NCBI GenBank assembly: GCA_046154645.1
Contig: JBJXDZ010000122.1
Location: forward strand, 149,710 to 213,709
Source: Ga0077555 sp046154645
GTDB lineage: Bacteria; Pseudomonadota; Alphaproteobacteria; Rhizobiales; Hyphomicrobiaceae
Direction: 5' to 3'
DNA length: 64,000 nt
Shown one piece after another: positions 44,259 through 53,138 of the stretch. Each line of letters opens with the position of its first letter. Positions within the stretch are counted from its first letter, which is position 1. A program made the translations under genes and the position numbers. The notes under the pieces were generated by a model, which saw nothing but the letters and a program-made list of their open reading frames with translations, searched no databases and was not told the origin of the DNA.

Positions 44259-45422
44259 TCAAATGCCCGTCGCAGGGCCAAGCGAACCGAAGAACAGCAT
44301 GACCCCGAGGATCAACACGGCAAGCGAGCCCCCGACGCCGGCCAGCCGCCGAACACCGTCGGCCCATCCCGAGCCTCGCTCGCCGCCAAGGCGCGCCGCC
44401 AGTTCCCGCGAACCGATGGCGCTCGTGGCCAGCGCCGAGACGGTGATCGCTGTACCCAATGCCATGGCAAAGGTTGCAAACACACCCGCCCAGGCGAGCC
44501 CTTGAAGAATGGCAAACACCAGCACCTGGATGGCGCCGGTGCAGGGACGGATACCAATGGCCGCCGCCAGTAGCGTGGCCTTCCGCCAGGACCAGACGCC
44601 TTCCAACTGTTTCGGATCCGGCAAATGGGCGTGGTCGCAGCAGGCGTCGTGTTGGTGCGTGTGTGATGGCGCGTGATGGTGATCGTGCCCGTGGTTACAG
44701 GCGGGCCCATGCACATGGCCCGGCGCCGCATGTGCATGGTCGTGGCCGTGGTCATGATGGTGAAGTTCGTGATGGCCATGGCTGTGTGCAAGCGCTGCCC
44801 GTTCGGCGCGCCACTCTCGGACCTGCCGCCACAGCAGCCATGCGCCGATGATCGCAACCAGTGCCCAGCTCAAGGTCTCGAGCCACGCTTCAGTGGTCTT
44901 GATGGCCAGTCCCGTGGCACTCAAGCCGTAGATCAGGATAGCCACCAGGATCAGCGCCGAGATGGCCTGGAACAGGGCCGCCAGGAACGACAGCGCAATC
45001 CCGCGCCGAACTGTCTGCTGACTGGCCAGGACGTAGGACGTTATCACCGCTTTGCCGTGCCCGGGTCCCGCCGCATGCAGCACACCATAGGCAAAGCTCA
45101 AGCCGGCGAGTGACAGCACTGCCAACATGGGATTGCTGGACTTGAGATCGCGGATGGCACGCGCCAAGCGTTGGTTATAGCCATGCTGCAGGCTGGTTAC
45201 CCAACCGTAGAAGCCTGTTGGTGCAGCGGTAACCGGCGCGGCACCACCAGGACGCGAGGCAACGGGTGGTAAAAAGCTCTTGGGCGCCGACCCGGGAGGT
45301 GATGCTGCTGGCGGTGGCTGTTGGGCCATGGGTGCCGACGATCCCACAACACCGCCGCCGATCAGGAACAGCAGCCCGAACAGCATGACCGATGCAAACC
45401 AACCCAGCGCGCGCTGCCTCAT
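44259..45422 (-). CDS. zevB: NicO-family metal permease, probable ZevB-like zinc transporter
   Basis: The 387-residue protein has a signal-like first helix, then a membrane domain of the NiCoT/NicO family with about six helices. A His-rich loop (many HxH pairs, such as HHELHHHDHGHDHAH, at about residues 210-275) sits in the middle. HAAGPGHGKAVITSY is the characteristic metal-site helix. Homologues paired with a DUF1007 protein form ZevAB, a zinc importer. Its ATG overlaps the zevA stop by four bases, and the pair lies downstream of a Zur-type box, so zinc is more likely than nickel. Confidence 0.82.
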   Translation of the reverse strand: MRQRALGWFASVMLFGLLFLIGGGVVGSSAPMAQQPPPAASPPGSAPKSFLPPVASRPGGAAPVTAAPTGFYGWVTSLQHGYNQRLARAIRDLKSSNPMLAVLSLAGLSFAYGVLHAAGPGHGKAVITSYVLASQQTVRRGIALSFLAALFQAISALILVAILIYGLSATGLAIKTTEAWLETLSWALVAIIGAWLLWRQVREWRAERAALAHSHGHHELHHHDHGHDHAHAAPGHVHGPACNHGHDHHHAPSHTHQHDACCDHAHLPDPKQLEGVWSWRKATLLAAAIGIRPCTGAIQVLVFAILQGLAWAGVFATFAMALGTAITVSALATSAIGSRELAARLGGERGSGWADGVRRLAGVGGSLAVLILGVMLFFGSLGPATGI

Positions 45423-46261
45423 GTCCGCGATCCGCAAACGATTTTGACCGGCCGCGTTGCGGCATAGCCGACAGCCGGCGCAGGACCGAGTTGCTGGGCA
45501 AAGGCATCGCCAAGCCGCTGAGCATCGTCTGTTGGCGCCATCTCAATGCGACAGCCTTGCGGAGCGCCATCGCCGAGCTTGATCGGCGTGCCCTCGGCCA
45601 GATCGAAGGCGATAAAGAACATCGGATCGAAGACGGCAAAGCTGAAGTCTGTTGCTTCGGCCAGCACCGGTTGTTTCAAGGGCAGGGTAAACTGCAGGCT
45701 CAGCATCTCCACGGGTGCGTCGGCTTCGACCTCCTTCGGCTTAGCTTTGCCGAACAGGAATTCACCCAATCTCGCGAAGAACCCAGGGTTTGGCGCCGGT
45801 TCCGCCTTGACCACAGCCGCCACACCGTCCGGCTTCGGCGGCTCTTTTGGTGAGCCCGCAGGCTTTGGCGCCCGGCCATGCTCCAGCCAGAAGTCCTTGG
45901 GTGCCTCGATGGCCAAGGTCTGCTCCCCAAGTCGAGCCTGCGTGAAGAAGCCAAACTCCTTCAGCCCGTCGATATTGACCTGGGCCAGCTCCGCCAATTC
46001 CTCGCGTGAATAGACGCCATCCTTGTTGGTATCGAGGCCTTGAATAGCCATGGCCGTATAGAACTCGTCGAAGGTCCACTTGTGCCGGAAACCGGTGATG
46101 GTGCCGTTGGCATAGAGAACGGTGGTCTCGACCTTGACCCAGATATGCGGATGCGCTGCGACCGGCGTCGCGTTGGCGAGCATGAGCCCTGCGATGCCGG
46201 TGGCCGCGAGCGTGCCGCGTCCTGCCAACGACAGGCGGATGGAGGGGAAAAGCAGCGCCAT
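45419..46261 (-). CDS. zevA: DUF1007 protein, ZevA-like, with EF-hand
   Basis: The 280-residue exported protein has the DUF1007 N-terminus (HPHIWVKVETTVLYANGTIT) after a signal peptide ending near VAA. An intact EF-hand loop is present: DTNKDGVYSREEL at about residues 77-89. A Lys/Pro-rich insert (about 125-180) precedes the C-terminal beta domain (FSFAVFDPMFFIAFDL). In Haemophilus influenzae, DUF1007 plus NicO (ZevAB) takes up zinc. It is the first gene of the leftward pair and starts about 220 bases from the Zur-like palindrome. Confidence 0.85.
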   Translation of the reverse strand: MALLFPSIRLSLAGRGTLAATGIAGLMLANATPVAAHPHIWVKVETTVLYANGTITGFRHKWTFDEFYTAMAIQGLDTNKDGVYSREELAELAQVNIDGLKEFGFFTQARLGEQTLAIEAPKDFWLEHGRAPKPAGSPKEPPKPDGVAAVVKAEPAPNPGFFARLGEFLFGKAKPKEVEADAPVEMLSLQFTLPLKQPVLAEATDFSFAVFDPMFFIAFDLAEGTPIKLGDGAPQGCRIEMAPTDDAQRLGDAFAQQLGPAPAVGYAATRPVKIVCGSRT

Positions 46262-46481
46262 AGTCAGCGTCCTTCATCTCCAGGAGTGCAAGGGCGTACC
46301 GCCCTACCACAGCGCCGGTCGAGGCCGAAGAGCGGCGACTCAGGCGGCAGCCTACTACGTAAACGACCCCGTGCCCCCCGCGCAACGGTATGGTCGCACG
46401 CGTGGCGATCGAACATCCCTATTAAGGACCGGTCCGGCCAAAGCTCACATCCACACAGCACTGGCTGAGGCAGTCACTTGC

Positions 46482-46494
46482 GTTATAGTATAAC
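46482..46494. promoter_or_regulatory. Zur-box-like palindrome (GTTATAGTATAAC)
   Basis: A perfect 13-bp palindrome around a central G, matching the alphaproteobacterial Zur-box core GTTATA-N-TATAAC. It lies 55 bases before the znuA start, in the divergent region with zevA. Zur would repress both transcripts when zinc is plentiful. Confidence 0.75.
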
Positions 46495-46549
46495 ATAGTG
46501 TACGGCTCAGTTCCACCAAGCCACACCACAGATCAGGAGCCATTCGAGT

Positions 46550-47536
46550 ATGTTCAGAGCATGGCCCAGGATTGCTTCTTTTGTCACAGCCTTGCTGTTG
46601 AGTAATGCAGCACCGGTTGTCGCTGCGGCGCAGGAGCTGAACATTGTCGTTACCATTCGCCCCATCCATTCGCTAACGGCGGCGGTCATGCAGGGCGTTA
46701 GCGAGCCGCGCCTGCTCGTCGAGGGAACGGCCTCGCCGCACACCTTCGTCATGAAGCCATCCGACGCCAAGGCGCTGGCTGGGGCCAATGTGCTGATCCG
46801 CGTTGCCGAAAGCCTGGAACCATTCACGGCGAAGGTGATCCCTTCCCTGCCAAAACAGGTTCAGGTGGTAACGCTCGAAGCGACCCCGGGTTTGACGCTG
46901 TATCCCTTGCGGACGGGAGCCACGTTCGAAGCCCATGAGCACGGACCCGCTCACAAGGGGCACGGCCACGCGCATGGTCCCAAATCGCAGAACCAAAAGG
47001 GCACCAGCTCCGGCGGGACCGATGGACACATCTGGCTCGATCCTGAGAATGCCAAGCTCATTGCCCGTCACGTGGCGGACGTGTTGAGCGCAGCCGCACC
47101 AGCCCACGCCGATCGCTTCCGCGCCAATGCAGCAGCTTTGGCCACCCGCCTCGATGCTCTCGGACCCGAGCTCGCCGACATGGTTAAGCCGGTTGTTGGC
47201 CGAAACTACCTCGTGTTTCACGACGCCTATCAATACTTCGAGCGCCGCTACGGCCTGACACCGGCGGGCTCCGTCACTATCAGTCCCGACGTGCCCGCCA
47301 GCGCCAAGCGCATTGTGGCGCTCCGGCGCAAGGTCGCCGATCTCAAGGTGACCTGCGTTTTTGCCGAGCCGCAGTTTACGCCGAAACTTATCGACCCGAT
47401 TATCGAGGGCACGACGGCCCGTCGCGGCATTCTGGACCCCTTGGGCGCCGCGATCCCGGCCGGGCCCGAGCACTACTTCGGCCTGATGCGCGGATTGGCC
47501 AATGATCTTCGCGCCTGTCTCGCCAATCCGGCTTGA
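46550..47536 (+). CDS. znuA: Zinc ABC-transporter binding protein ZnuA
   Basis: The 328-residue protein is a cluster A-I metal-binding lipoprotein/periplasmic component. Zinc ligands are seen in IRPIHSLTAAVMQGV, GTASPHTFVMKPSDA, GTDGHIWLDPENAK and VFHDAYQYFE. A His-rich loop (HEHGPAHKGHGHAHGP) lies between the first two. ZnuA hands zinc to the ZnuBC permease; neither permease gene is in the window. The Zur-like box upstream fits zinc control. A cleavable signal ends near AAAQ (residue 27). Confidence 0.92.
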   Translation: MFRAWPRIASFVTALLLSNAAPVVAAAQELNIVVTIRPIHSLTAAVMQGVSEPRLLVEGTASPHTFVMKPSDAKALAGANVLIRVAESLEPFTAKVIPSLPKQVQVVTLEATPGLTLYPLRTGATFEAHEHGPAHKGHGHAHGPKSQNQKGTSSGGTDGHIWLDPENAKLIARHVADVLSAAAPAHADRFRANAAALATRLDALGPELADMVKPVVGRNYLVFHDAYQYFERRYGLTPAGSVTISPDVPASAKRIVALRRKVADLKVTCVFAEPQFTPKLIDPIIEGTTARRGILDPLGAAIPAGPEHYFGLMRGLANDLRACLANPA

Positions 47537-47625
47537 AGCGACGCCCAGAAACGCGCGAGAGGCTTGCGATTGTTGCGCAGACAGCGTAACCCGCCAGCAC
47601 TGCCTCTCGCCCCGAGTACCGTATC

Positions 47626-49053
47626 ATGCCTTCCGTTATCGCCATTGTCGGGCGCCCCAATGTGGGCAAGTCGACGCTCTTCAATCGGATGACTGGCGCC
47701 AGGACGGCGCTCGTCTCGGACATGCCGGGCCTCACGCGCGACCGCCGCGAGGGCGAGGCAACCGTCGCCGGCCATAGCGTGACCGTGGTTGACACGGCCG
47801 GCCTCGAGGAGGCGCACAGTGCCTCGATTCAGGCCCGTATGCGCGCGCAGTCTGAGTTGGCCATCACCACGGCGGACCTGATCCTGTTCGTCATCGATGC
47901 GCGTGCGGGCGTGACACCGTCCGACAAAGCCTTCGCCCAGATCGCGCGGCAGTCCGGCAAGCCCGTGATCCTGGTCGCCAACAAGTGCGAAGGCCGGTCC
48001 GGGACCGAAGGCTTCTATGAGGCGTTCTCTCTCGGGCTCGGCGAGCCCGTCGCCATCTCGGCCGAGCATGCCGAAGGCCTTGGCGACCTCGATGACGCGA
48101 TCCTGACGGCGCTCGGTCTCGAAGCGAAGCACGAGCCGCGCGGCCGCCGCCGGCGCCGTCGCGATGCCGAAGCGGAACAGGCGATGGACGCTGCGTCGGA
48201 AACAGACGCCGCCAGCGAGGAGCAGGAGGAGAGCGGGCCGCCACGACCGATCCGCATCGCCATCGTCGGGCGACCGAATGCCGGCAAATCGACCTTGTGC
48301 AACGCCATCCTCGGCGAGGAGCGCATGATCACAGGTCCGGAGCCGGGCCTCACCCGCGACAGCATCTCGTCCGACCTCAGCTGGAAGGGCCGGCAATTGC
48401 GCCTGTTCGATACCGCTGGTCTACGCAAGAAAGCTCGCATCTCGGAAGCCGCCGAAAAGCTCTCCGCCAGCGATGCCATCCGCGCCATTCGCTTTGCCGA
48501 GGTGGTGGTACTGCTGACCGACGCCGACCATCCGCTTGAACAGCAGGACCTGATTATTGCCAACATGGCTCTGGAGGAAGGCCGCGCGCTAGTCATCGCC
48601 ATCAACAAGTGGGATACCGTCGAGGACAAGCAGAAGCTGCTCAACGACATCCGCGACACGGCCAAGGAGAAACTGGCGGACGCGACCGGCGTGACCGTGC
48701 TGCCCGTATCCGCACTCTCCGGGCGGGGCGTCGACAAGCTGATGGACGCGGTCCTTGCCACCCACGACATCTGGAACCGCCGCGTGCCGACGTCCGCCTT
48801 GAACCGCTGGTTGCAGGAGGCGCTCAGCCGTCACGCCCCGCCGGCATCCAGCGGCCGGCGCATCCGCATTCGCTTCATGACCCAGCCATCGACGCGCCCG
48901 CCGACATTCGTCGGCTTCTGCTCGAAACCAGGCGACCTGCCGCCGTCCTACGTGCGCTACTTGATCAACAGTCTGCGCGACACCTTCGACTTGCCGGGAA
49001 CACCCATCCGCTTCCACTTGCGCAAGGGCGACAATCCGTTTGCGGAGCGGTAG
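47626..49053 (+). CDS. der: Ribosome-assembly GTPase Der (EngA)
   Basis: Der has two GTPase domains in tandem, needed for 50S subunit maturation. Both P-loops are clear (GRPNVGKST near residue 8 and GRPNAGKST near 214), with paired DTAG motifs (VVDTAGLEEA, LFDTAGLRKK) and the NKCE/NKWD specificity motifs. A charged linker of about 50 residues separates them, and the KH-like C-terminal domain ends NPFAER. The length of 475 residues is typical. It starts 89 bases after znuA and probably has its own promoter. Confidence 0.97.
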   Translation: MPSVIAIVGRPNVGKSTLFNRMTGARTALVSDMPGLTRDRREGEATVAGHSVTVVDTAGLEEAHSASIQARMRAQSELAITTADLILFVIDARAGVTPSDKAFAQIARQSGKPVILVANKCEGRSGTEGFYEAFSLGLGEPVAISAEHAEGLGDLDDAILTALGLEAKHEPRGRRRRRRDAEAEQAMDAASETDAASEEQEESGPPRPIRIAIVGRPNAGKSTLCNAILGEERMITGPEPGLTRDSISSDLSWKGRQLRLFDTAGLRKKARISEAAEKLSASDAIRAIRFAEVVVLLTDADHPLEQQDLIIANMALEEGRALVIAINKWDTVEDKQKLLNDIRDTAKEKLADATGVTVLPVSALSGRGVDKLMDAVLATHDIWNRRVPTSALNRWLQEALSRHAPPASSGRRIRIRFMTQPSTRPPTFVGFCSKPGDLPPSYVRYLINSLRDTFDLPGTPIRFHLRKGDNPFAER

Positions 49054-49183
49054 CCGCGCCGCCACACTCCCCCAGAATTAGTTCCAGTTGCACGCTCTCA
49101 TCTAGCGGCCAACGGTGGACTCCCGCTACGCTTCGCACGTGGTTCTGGCGGTTCATTGCTTATTCGCGCGGGGAGGCTGGAAG

Positions 49184-49459
49184 ATGTCGACGACTCGTAT
49201 TGTTCGTATTGTTCGCCCGGTATCGAAGGCTGGCGTGGCGCTGTTGATGATGGCGGCCATTGCTGCACCAGCGGTGGCCTACCCCGCATCTGTGGAGGGC
49301 GCCTGCAAAGACGATTACTTCCGATTTTGCGCCATCTACCCTCTGCAGAGCGCCTCGTTGCGCCAATGCATGGAGTCGAAAGCCACACAACTGAGCAGCA
49401 GCTGTCAGCGGGCGCTGATCGATGCCGGGTACGTGGATCGCAGGCGCCTCAAGCGCTGA
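49184..49459 (+). CDS. Small exported Cys-rich repeat protein
   Basis: The 91-residue product has a signal peptide (VALLMMAAIAAPAVA, cleavage near residue 34). A single unit of the GLG1-type cysteine-rich repeat follows: ACKDDYFRFC, then LRQCMESK and SSCQRAL. The four Cys probably form two disulfides in the periplasm. The ATG at 49184 follows GGGAGG. The function of bacterial single-repeat proteins is unknown. It lies 130 bases after der. Confidence 0.72.
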   Translation: MSTTRIVRIVRPVSKAGVALLMMAAIAAPAVAYPASVEGACKDDYFRFCAIYPLQSASLRQCMESKATQLSSSCQRALIDAGYVDRRRLKR

Positions 49460-49672
49460 CCTGAACCCACGCACCCGGCCCTCTCGAAGCACAGCCGGCA
49501 GGCCGGACGCGAGCCGAACCCTTGAGAAGGGCCCGCGTCTTTCTGCCGGCACGGACGTCAGCCTACGCTCTGGCGCCACTCCGGAACCGTGGATATAGAA
49601 GGGGTCAGCGGCCCTGCAAGAGGACCGGCTGCAATTATTATTGCAGTCGATTGAAAGGCGTGGCGAGACCCC

Positions 49673-50143
49673 GTGGCGACCACCGACAGCAAGAGCCCGG
49701 AGGTGCTATTCTACCACCTCGAGCGACAGACGCTGGAGCAGATCCTGCCGGGTCTTCTCGAGCGGACGCTGGGGCGCGGCTGGCACGCTGTGGTGCAGGT
49801 CGGCAGCGAGGAACGACTGGCCGCTCTCGACGCGCACCTGTGGACCTACAAGGACGAGAGCTTCCTCGCCCATGGCACCGTCAAGGATGGTCCTGCCGCC
49901 GATCTCCCGGTGCTGCTGACCCTCGACGAAAGCAACCCCGCCAATGCGGCGGTCCGATTCCTCGTCGATGGCGCCGAACTCAAAGACTTCTCGGGCTATC
50001 TGCGTGTCGTGCTCATCTTCGACGGGCAGGATAGCGCCGCGCTCGATACCGCGCGCAACCAATGGAAAACCGCCAAGGCGCAAGGTTGCGGCGTCACCTA
50101 CTGGCAGCAGACCGAAGCCGGTCGCTGGGAGAAGAAGGCATAG
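49673..50143 (+). CDS. holC: DNA polymerase III subunit chi
   Basis: The 156-residue protein has the HolC pattern: VLFYHLERQTLEQILPGLLE, ERLAALDAHLWTYKDESFLA (the DxxLWTF motif) and LPVLLTLDESNPANAAVRFL. Chi joins the clamp loader to single-strand-binding protein at the replication fork. The start is a GTG at 49673. Its 3' end overlaps the convergent methyltransferase gene by 46 bases. Confidence 0.9.
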   Translation: MATTDSKSPEVLFYHLERQTLEQILPGLLERTLGRGWHAVVQVGSEERLAALDAHLWTYKDESFLAHGTVKDGPAADLPVLLTLDESNPANAAVRFLVDGAELKDFSGYLRVVLIFDGQDSAALDTARNQWKTAKAQGCGVTYWQQTEAGRWEKKA

Positions 50144-50814
50144 TCCTTCGCTCCCTGTTCACCAAGCCGCCACACCGCGGTCTGCTTGATTTCGGCGTCT
50201 TCCAGCTCACGTGTTACCGCGACGCGATAGTCCGCCACCTTGGTGAAGCGTCCTTTGGGGAAATAGCTGCGCCCGGGATCACCGATCAGGATCGTCGCGC
50301 CGTGGCCGGCTGCCGCCTCGATGTAGGCTGTGACGCGGTCTGCCAGCGTGCGCTCATAGTAGAGATCGCCGACCAGGACCAAATCCCATTCCCGCGCCGG
50401 TGTTTCCGCGAGCAGGTCGCGGCTGGTGGTCGCGATCTCGACGCCGTTGGCAAGCGCATTGAAGCGCGCCGCCGCCAGCGACACCTCGTCGATATCTGCG
50501 GCGAGCACGTTGGTCGCCCCGGCCTTCATGGCTGCCACGGCCGTCAGCCCTGAGCCCGATCCCAGATCCAGCGCGCTTCGCCCAGCGACAAGCTCCGGAT
50601 GGTCCAACAGATAGCGCGCCAACGCCTGCCCGCCCGCCCAGGCGAACGCCCAATAGGGCGGCGGCACGTTCATTTCGCCGAGTTCCTCCTCGGTCTTGCG
50701 CCAGATCGGCAGCGACTCTTCGGCCAGATGCAGCAGGATCTCAGGCACAAGAGGTGGCGCCAGCAGGCGTGTGTTGGCACGAATGAATGCCGCCCAGTCG
50801 TGCGTCGCCACCAT
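50098..50814 (-). CDS. Class I methyltransferase, ETFB lysine methyltransferase-like (copy A)
   Basis: This 238-residue protein has motif I ALDLGSGSGLTAVAA, NVLAADIDEVSLAAARFNAL and the substrate loop LVLVGDLYYERTLADRV, with PPPYWAFAWAGGQALARYL before the SAM site. These are marks of the ETFB/Nnt1-type protein methyltransferases. Its start overlaps the stop of the next methyltransferase by one base. Its 3' end runs into holC from the other side. The two methyltransferases look like an old tandem duplication. Confidence 0.85.
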   Translation of the reverse strand: MVATHDWAAFIRANTRLLAPPLVPEILLHLAEESLPIWRKTEEELGEMNVPPPYWAFAWAGGQALARYLLDHPELVAGRSALDLGSGSGLTAVAAMKAGATNVLAADIDEVSLAAARFNALANGVEIATTSRDLLAETPAREWDLVLVGDLYYERTLADRVTAYIEAAAGHGATILIGDPGRSYFPKGRFTKVADYRVAVTRELEDAEIKQTAVWRLGEQGAKDYAFFSQRPASVCCQ

Positions 50815-51485
50815 TACCGTCCTGCTTTCCGTAGACGCCGCTTCAGCTGCCAGAGCCGCGCCCGCTCGAACGGGTGGGCGGCCAGCGGCGGCGTCAAGGG
50901 GGCAGCGTACTCGGCCAGCAGATCGAAAGCGAGCGGCGGCCGCCGCTCACTGGTGCGGTCGGCGAATAGCACGTCCACGCCTTGCCGCGCCGCTGATTCA
51001 AGGAGGGCCGCAACCCGAGTTGCCAATTCGGGATCATAGACGAGGTCGCCGATGAGCACGAGATCCGCCGGCGGCAGGATGCCCAAGATATCGGTGGTGG
51101 TGGTGGCGACAGTGACAGCATTGGCGCCCGCATTGAGCGCAATTGCCGCCGTCGCGACGGGATCGACATCGGCGGCCAGCACGTGTGCGGCGCCAGCCAT
51201 CGCCGCAGCGATGGCCGCGATGCCGGATCCGGCACCGATATCGACGACGCGCTTGCCTGCCACGGCCTCACGATGATCGAGCAGCCAGCGCGCTGTCGCC
51301 TGCCCGCCAGGCCAGGCAAAGGCCCAGTAGGGCGGAAAGCGCTCGATCTCTCGCGGCAGAGTATCACCCGCGCCGAAGATGCCGTCGGCATCGCGCGCCA
51401 GATGCAGCACGATCTCGGGGACCAACGGCGCTGCGCCGAGCACCGTGTGTTCCTGCACGAAGGCTTCGAGGCTCAACACGCTCAA
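50814..51485 (-). CDS. Class I methyltransferase, ETFB lysine methyltransferase-like (copy B)
   Basis: This 223-residue paralogue of copy A has FPPYWAFAWPGGQATARWLL, motif I VVDIGAGSGIAAIAA, HVLAADVDPVATAAIALNA and LVLIGDLVYDPELATRV. The same substrate loop order is conserved, but the C-terminus differs: a basic tail KRRLRKAG replaces the Cys-containing tail of copy A. It overlaps the upstream unknown gene by four bases (ATGA), so the three are one operon. Confidence 0.85.
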   Translation of the reverse strand: MSVLSLEAFVQEHTVLGAAPLVPEIVLHLARDADGIFGAGDTLPREIERFPPYWAFAWPGGQATARWLLDHREAVAGKRVVDIGAGSGIAAIAAAMAGAAHVLAADVDPVATAAIALNAGANAVTVATTTTDILGILPPADLVLIGDLVYDPELATRVAALLESAARQGVDVLFADRTSERRPPLAFDLLAEYAAPLTPPLAAHPFERARLWQLKRRLRKAGR

Positions 51486-52021
51486 TCTATCCAGAAGAAC
51501 AGGGCATCGAACAGGCGCTGGTGTCCTTCCGCCAGGTTGGTCTCGACCTCGTGCTCGAACGGCAAGCGCGCTGCCAAGTCAGGCTTGTTGAGCCGCACCA
51601 GGCCGGTCGTTTCGATCAACGGCTCGATGCCTGTCGCCAACGACGCTACGGCCTGCCTCTTGAATTGATTGACCATCGAGAACGACGGCATGTAGCCGAT
51701 GCCGCCTCGCTTGCCCCACGACTTCGCCCCCTCGCCCATGACGACATAGGGGCCGACCAACGAGAACAACACGAAAAGTCCGTTGTAGCTCTGCTCGTTC
51801 GCCGCTGTGCCCGCCACGCGAAACGCGGCGGTTTCCCGATAGAACCATGCATCGATGAAGGAAGCTGCGCCTTGGCCGTAGGAATCGAACTCGTGCCGGC
51901 CGAGCAGACGCTTCTTGTGCTCGATACTCTTGATCAGGCTCGGCAGGGCGCTTGGCTTGAACTTTGTGCCAGCCGGCGGCGGTGGCAACTGCTTCAGAAT
52001 CCAAAGGTGCAAGTCGGACAT
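51482..52021 (-). CDS. Conserved protein of unknown function
   Basis: The 179-residue product is not recognised. It begins MSDLHLWILKQLPPP, has an aromatic-rich centre (FIDAWFYRETAAFRV and SLVGPYVVMGEGA), and ends in the acidic NLAEGHQRLFDALFFW. No signal peptide, membrane helix or catalytic motif is evident. The ATG at 52021 has AGGAGG at good spacing. Its stop overlaps the methyltransferase copy B start, suggesting a shared role with the two methyltransferases, perhaps as their substrate or partner. Confidence 0.8.
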   Translation of the reverse strand: MSDLHLWILKQLPPPPAGTKFKPSALPSLIKSIEHKKRLLGRHEFDSYGQGAASFIDAWFYRETAAFRVAGTAANEQSYNGLFVLFSLVGPYVVMGEGAKSWGKRGGIGYMPSFSMVNQFKRQAVASLATGIEPLIETTGLVRLNKPDLAARLPFEHEVETNLAEGHQRLFDALFFWID

Positions 52022-52065
52022 AGCGCGCCTCCTGACAATCACGGATTTAGCGCCGTTAGCTGCCG

Positions 52066-52536
52066 TCAGCGCCGGATTGTCTTCACGTCGAGCCCGCCCA
52101 TGCGACATACCTCGGCCCACTCAGCCCTGGTTACCGGCTGTACCGAGAGACGCATCGACGTCACCAGGCTCATCTTGGCGAGCTTGGGATTGCGTTTCAC
52201 ATCCGCCAGCTCGACCGGCTTCGGCATATCGCACACCGCTTCGACGTCGACGCACTCCCAGGTGCCGGTCTCGTCCTCGGCATCCGGATGCGCCAAGGCG
52301 ATCACTTTGACGATGCCGACGATCGCCTTGCCCTCGTTCGAATGATAGAAGAAGCCAAGGTCACCAAGCCGCATCGCCCGCATATTGTTGCGCGCCAGAT
52401 AGTTGCGCACACCGGTCCACGGCTCACCGTTGGCACCGCGCGCCTTGCACATCTCCCACGAGAACACGTCCGGCTCCGACTTGAGCAGCCAGAAGCCCGT
52501 CGAGACGGGGGTTGGGGCGGGTGCTTTCTTGATCAT
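52066..52536 (-). CDS. EVE domain protein
   Basis: This 156-residue protein is an EVE-domain (PUA-like) protein. FWLLKSEPDVFSWEMCKARG, GVRNYLARNNMRAM, LGDLGFFYHSNEGKAIVGIV and the aromatic cage region match the Thy28/EVE pattern. EVE domains bind modified bases in DNA or RNA. It starts 46 bases after the sufT stop and is the likely last gene of that run. No restriction or modification gene is adjacent. Confidence 0.9.
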   Translation of the reverse strand: MIKKAPAPTPVSTGFWLLKSEPDVFSWEMCKARGANGEPWTGVRNYLARNNMRAMRLGDLGFFYHSNEGKAIVGIVKVIALAHPDAEDETGTWECVDVEAVCDMPKPVELADVKRNPKLAKMSLVTSMRLSVQPVTRAEWAEVCRMGGLDVKTIRR

Positions 52537-52581
52537 CGAATGGTCAATGTGAACGTGGGCGGAACTTGAACCCGCACCGCT

Positions 52582-53046
52582 TCAGAACATGTTCAGCGCC
52601 AACCGTGCCTCATCGGACATGCGGCTCTGATCCCAGGGCGGATCGAACACGAGCTTGACGCTGCAGCCCTGCACGCCGGCAACCGAGGCGACCGCGTTCT
52701 CGACCCAGGTCGGCATCTCGCCGGCGACAGGGCAACCGGGTGCGGTCAATGTCATGATCACCTCGACGTTGCGATCATCGTCGATGTCGATCTTGTAGAT
52801 GAGACCCAGTTCATAGATGTCGGAGGGGATCTCGGGGTCATAGACAGTCTTCAAGGCGGCGACGATGTCGGCGGTCAACTGCTCCAGCACCTCGGCGGAA
52901 AGCTTCGAACCCTCCACAGGCGTGCCGCCTTCGGCCACAGTGGGAGGCTCGGGCCGCACCTCGGACCGTGACGACGTCGCCAACGCACTGTTTGATGCCG
53001 CCGTCTCCAGCGCCATGACGTCCCTGTCGTGTGCCTTGCCGTCCAT
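52582..53046 (-). CDS. sufT: SUF system protein SufT (DUF59/MIP18-like)
   Basis: This 154-residue protein has an N-terminal disordered stretch (about 50 residues) and a C-terminal DUF59 domain: TVYDPEIPSDIYELGLIYKI, TLTAPGCPVAGEMP with the reactive Cys, and FDPPWDQSRMSDEARL. SufT proteins help mature iron-sulfur proteins. It is at the end of the suf operon, 92 bases after sufS. No sufA or sufE was found nearby. Confidence 0.88.
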   Translation of the reverse strand: MDGKAHDRDVMALETAASNSALATSSRSEVRPEPPTVAEGGTPVEGSKLSAEVLEQLTADIVAALKTVYDPEIPSDIYELGLIYKIDIDDDRNVEVIMTLTAPGCPVAGEMPTWVENAVASVAGVQGCSVKLVFDPPWDQSRMSDEARLALNMF

Positions 53047-53138
53047 TCGACAAACCCTTCTTGCGACCCTGCCTCGACAACCGGTCGACCAGAATTCGCT
53101 TTTCTTGCGCCTTCAGATGCCCACCAGCATCTGGCGCG

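Noticed and set aside
46900..47000. His-rich repeats in znuA as a frameshift or low-complexity artefact
   Set aside because: His-rich loops at this position are normal in ZnuA proteins.
52540..52590. tRNA T-arm-like sequence on the minus strand (GGTTCAAGTTCC)
   Set aside because: The match covers only a T-arm. The rest of a tRNA would have to lie inside sufT, no anticodon arm can be drawn, and no CCA-side stem pairs.
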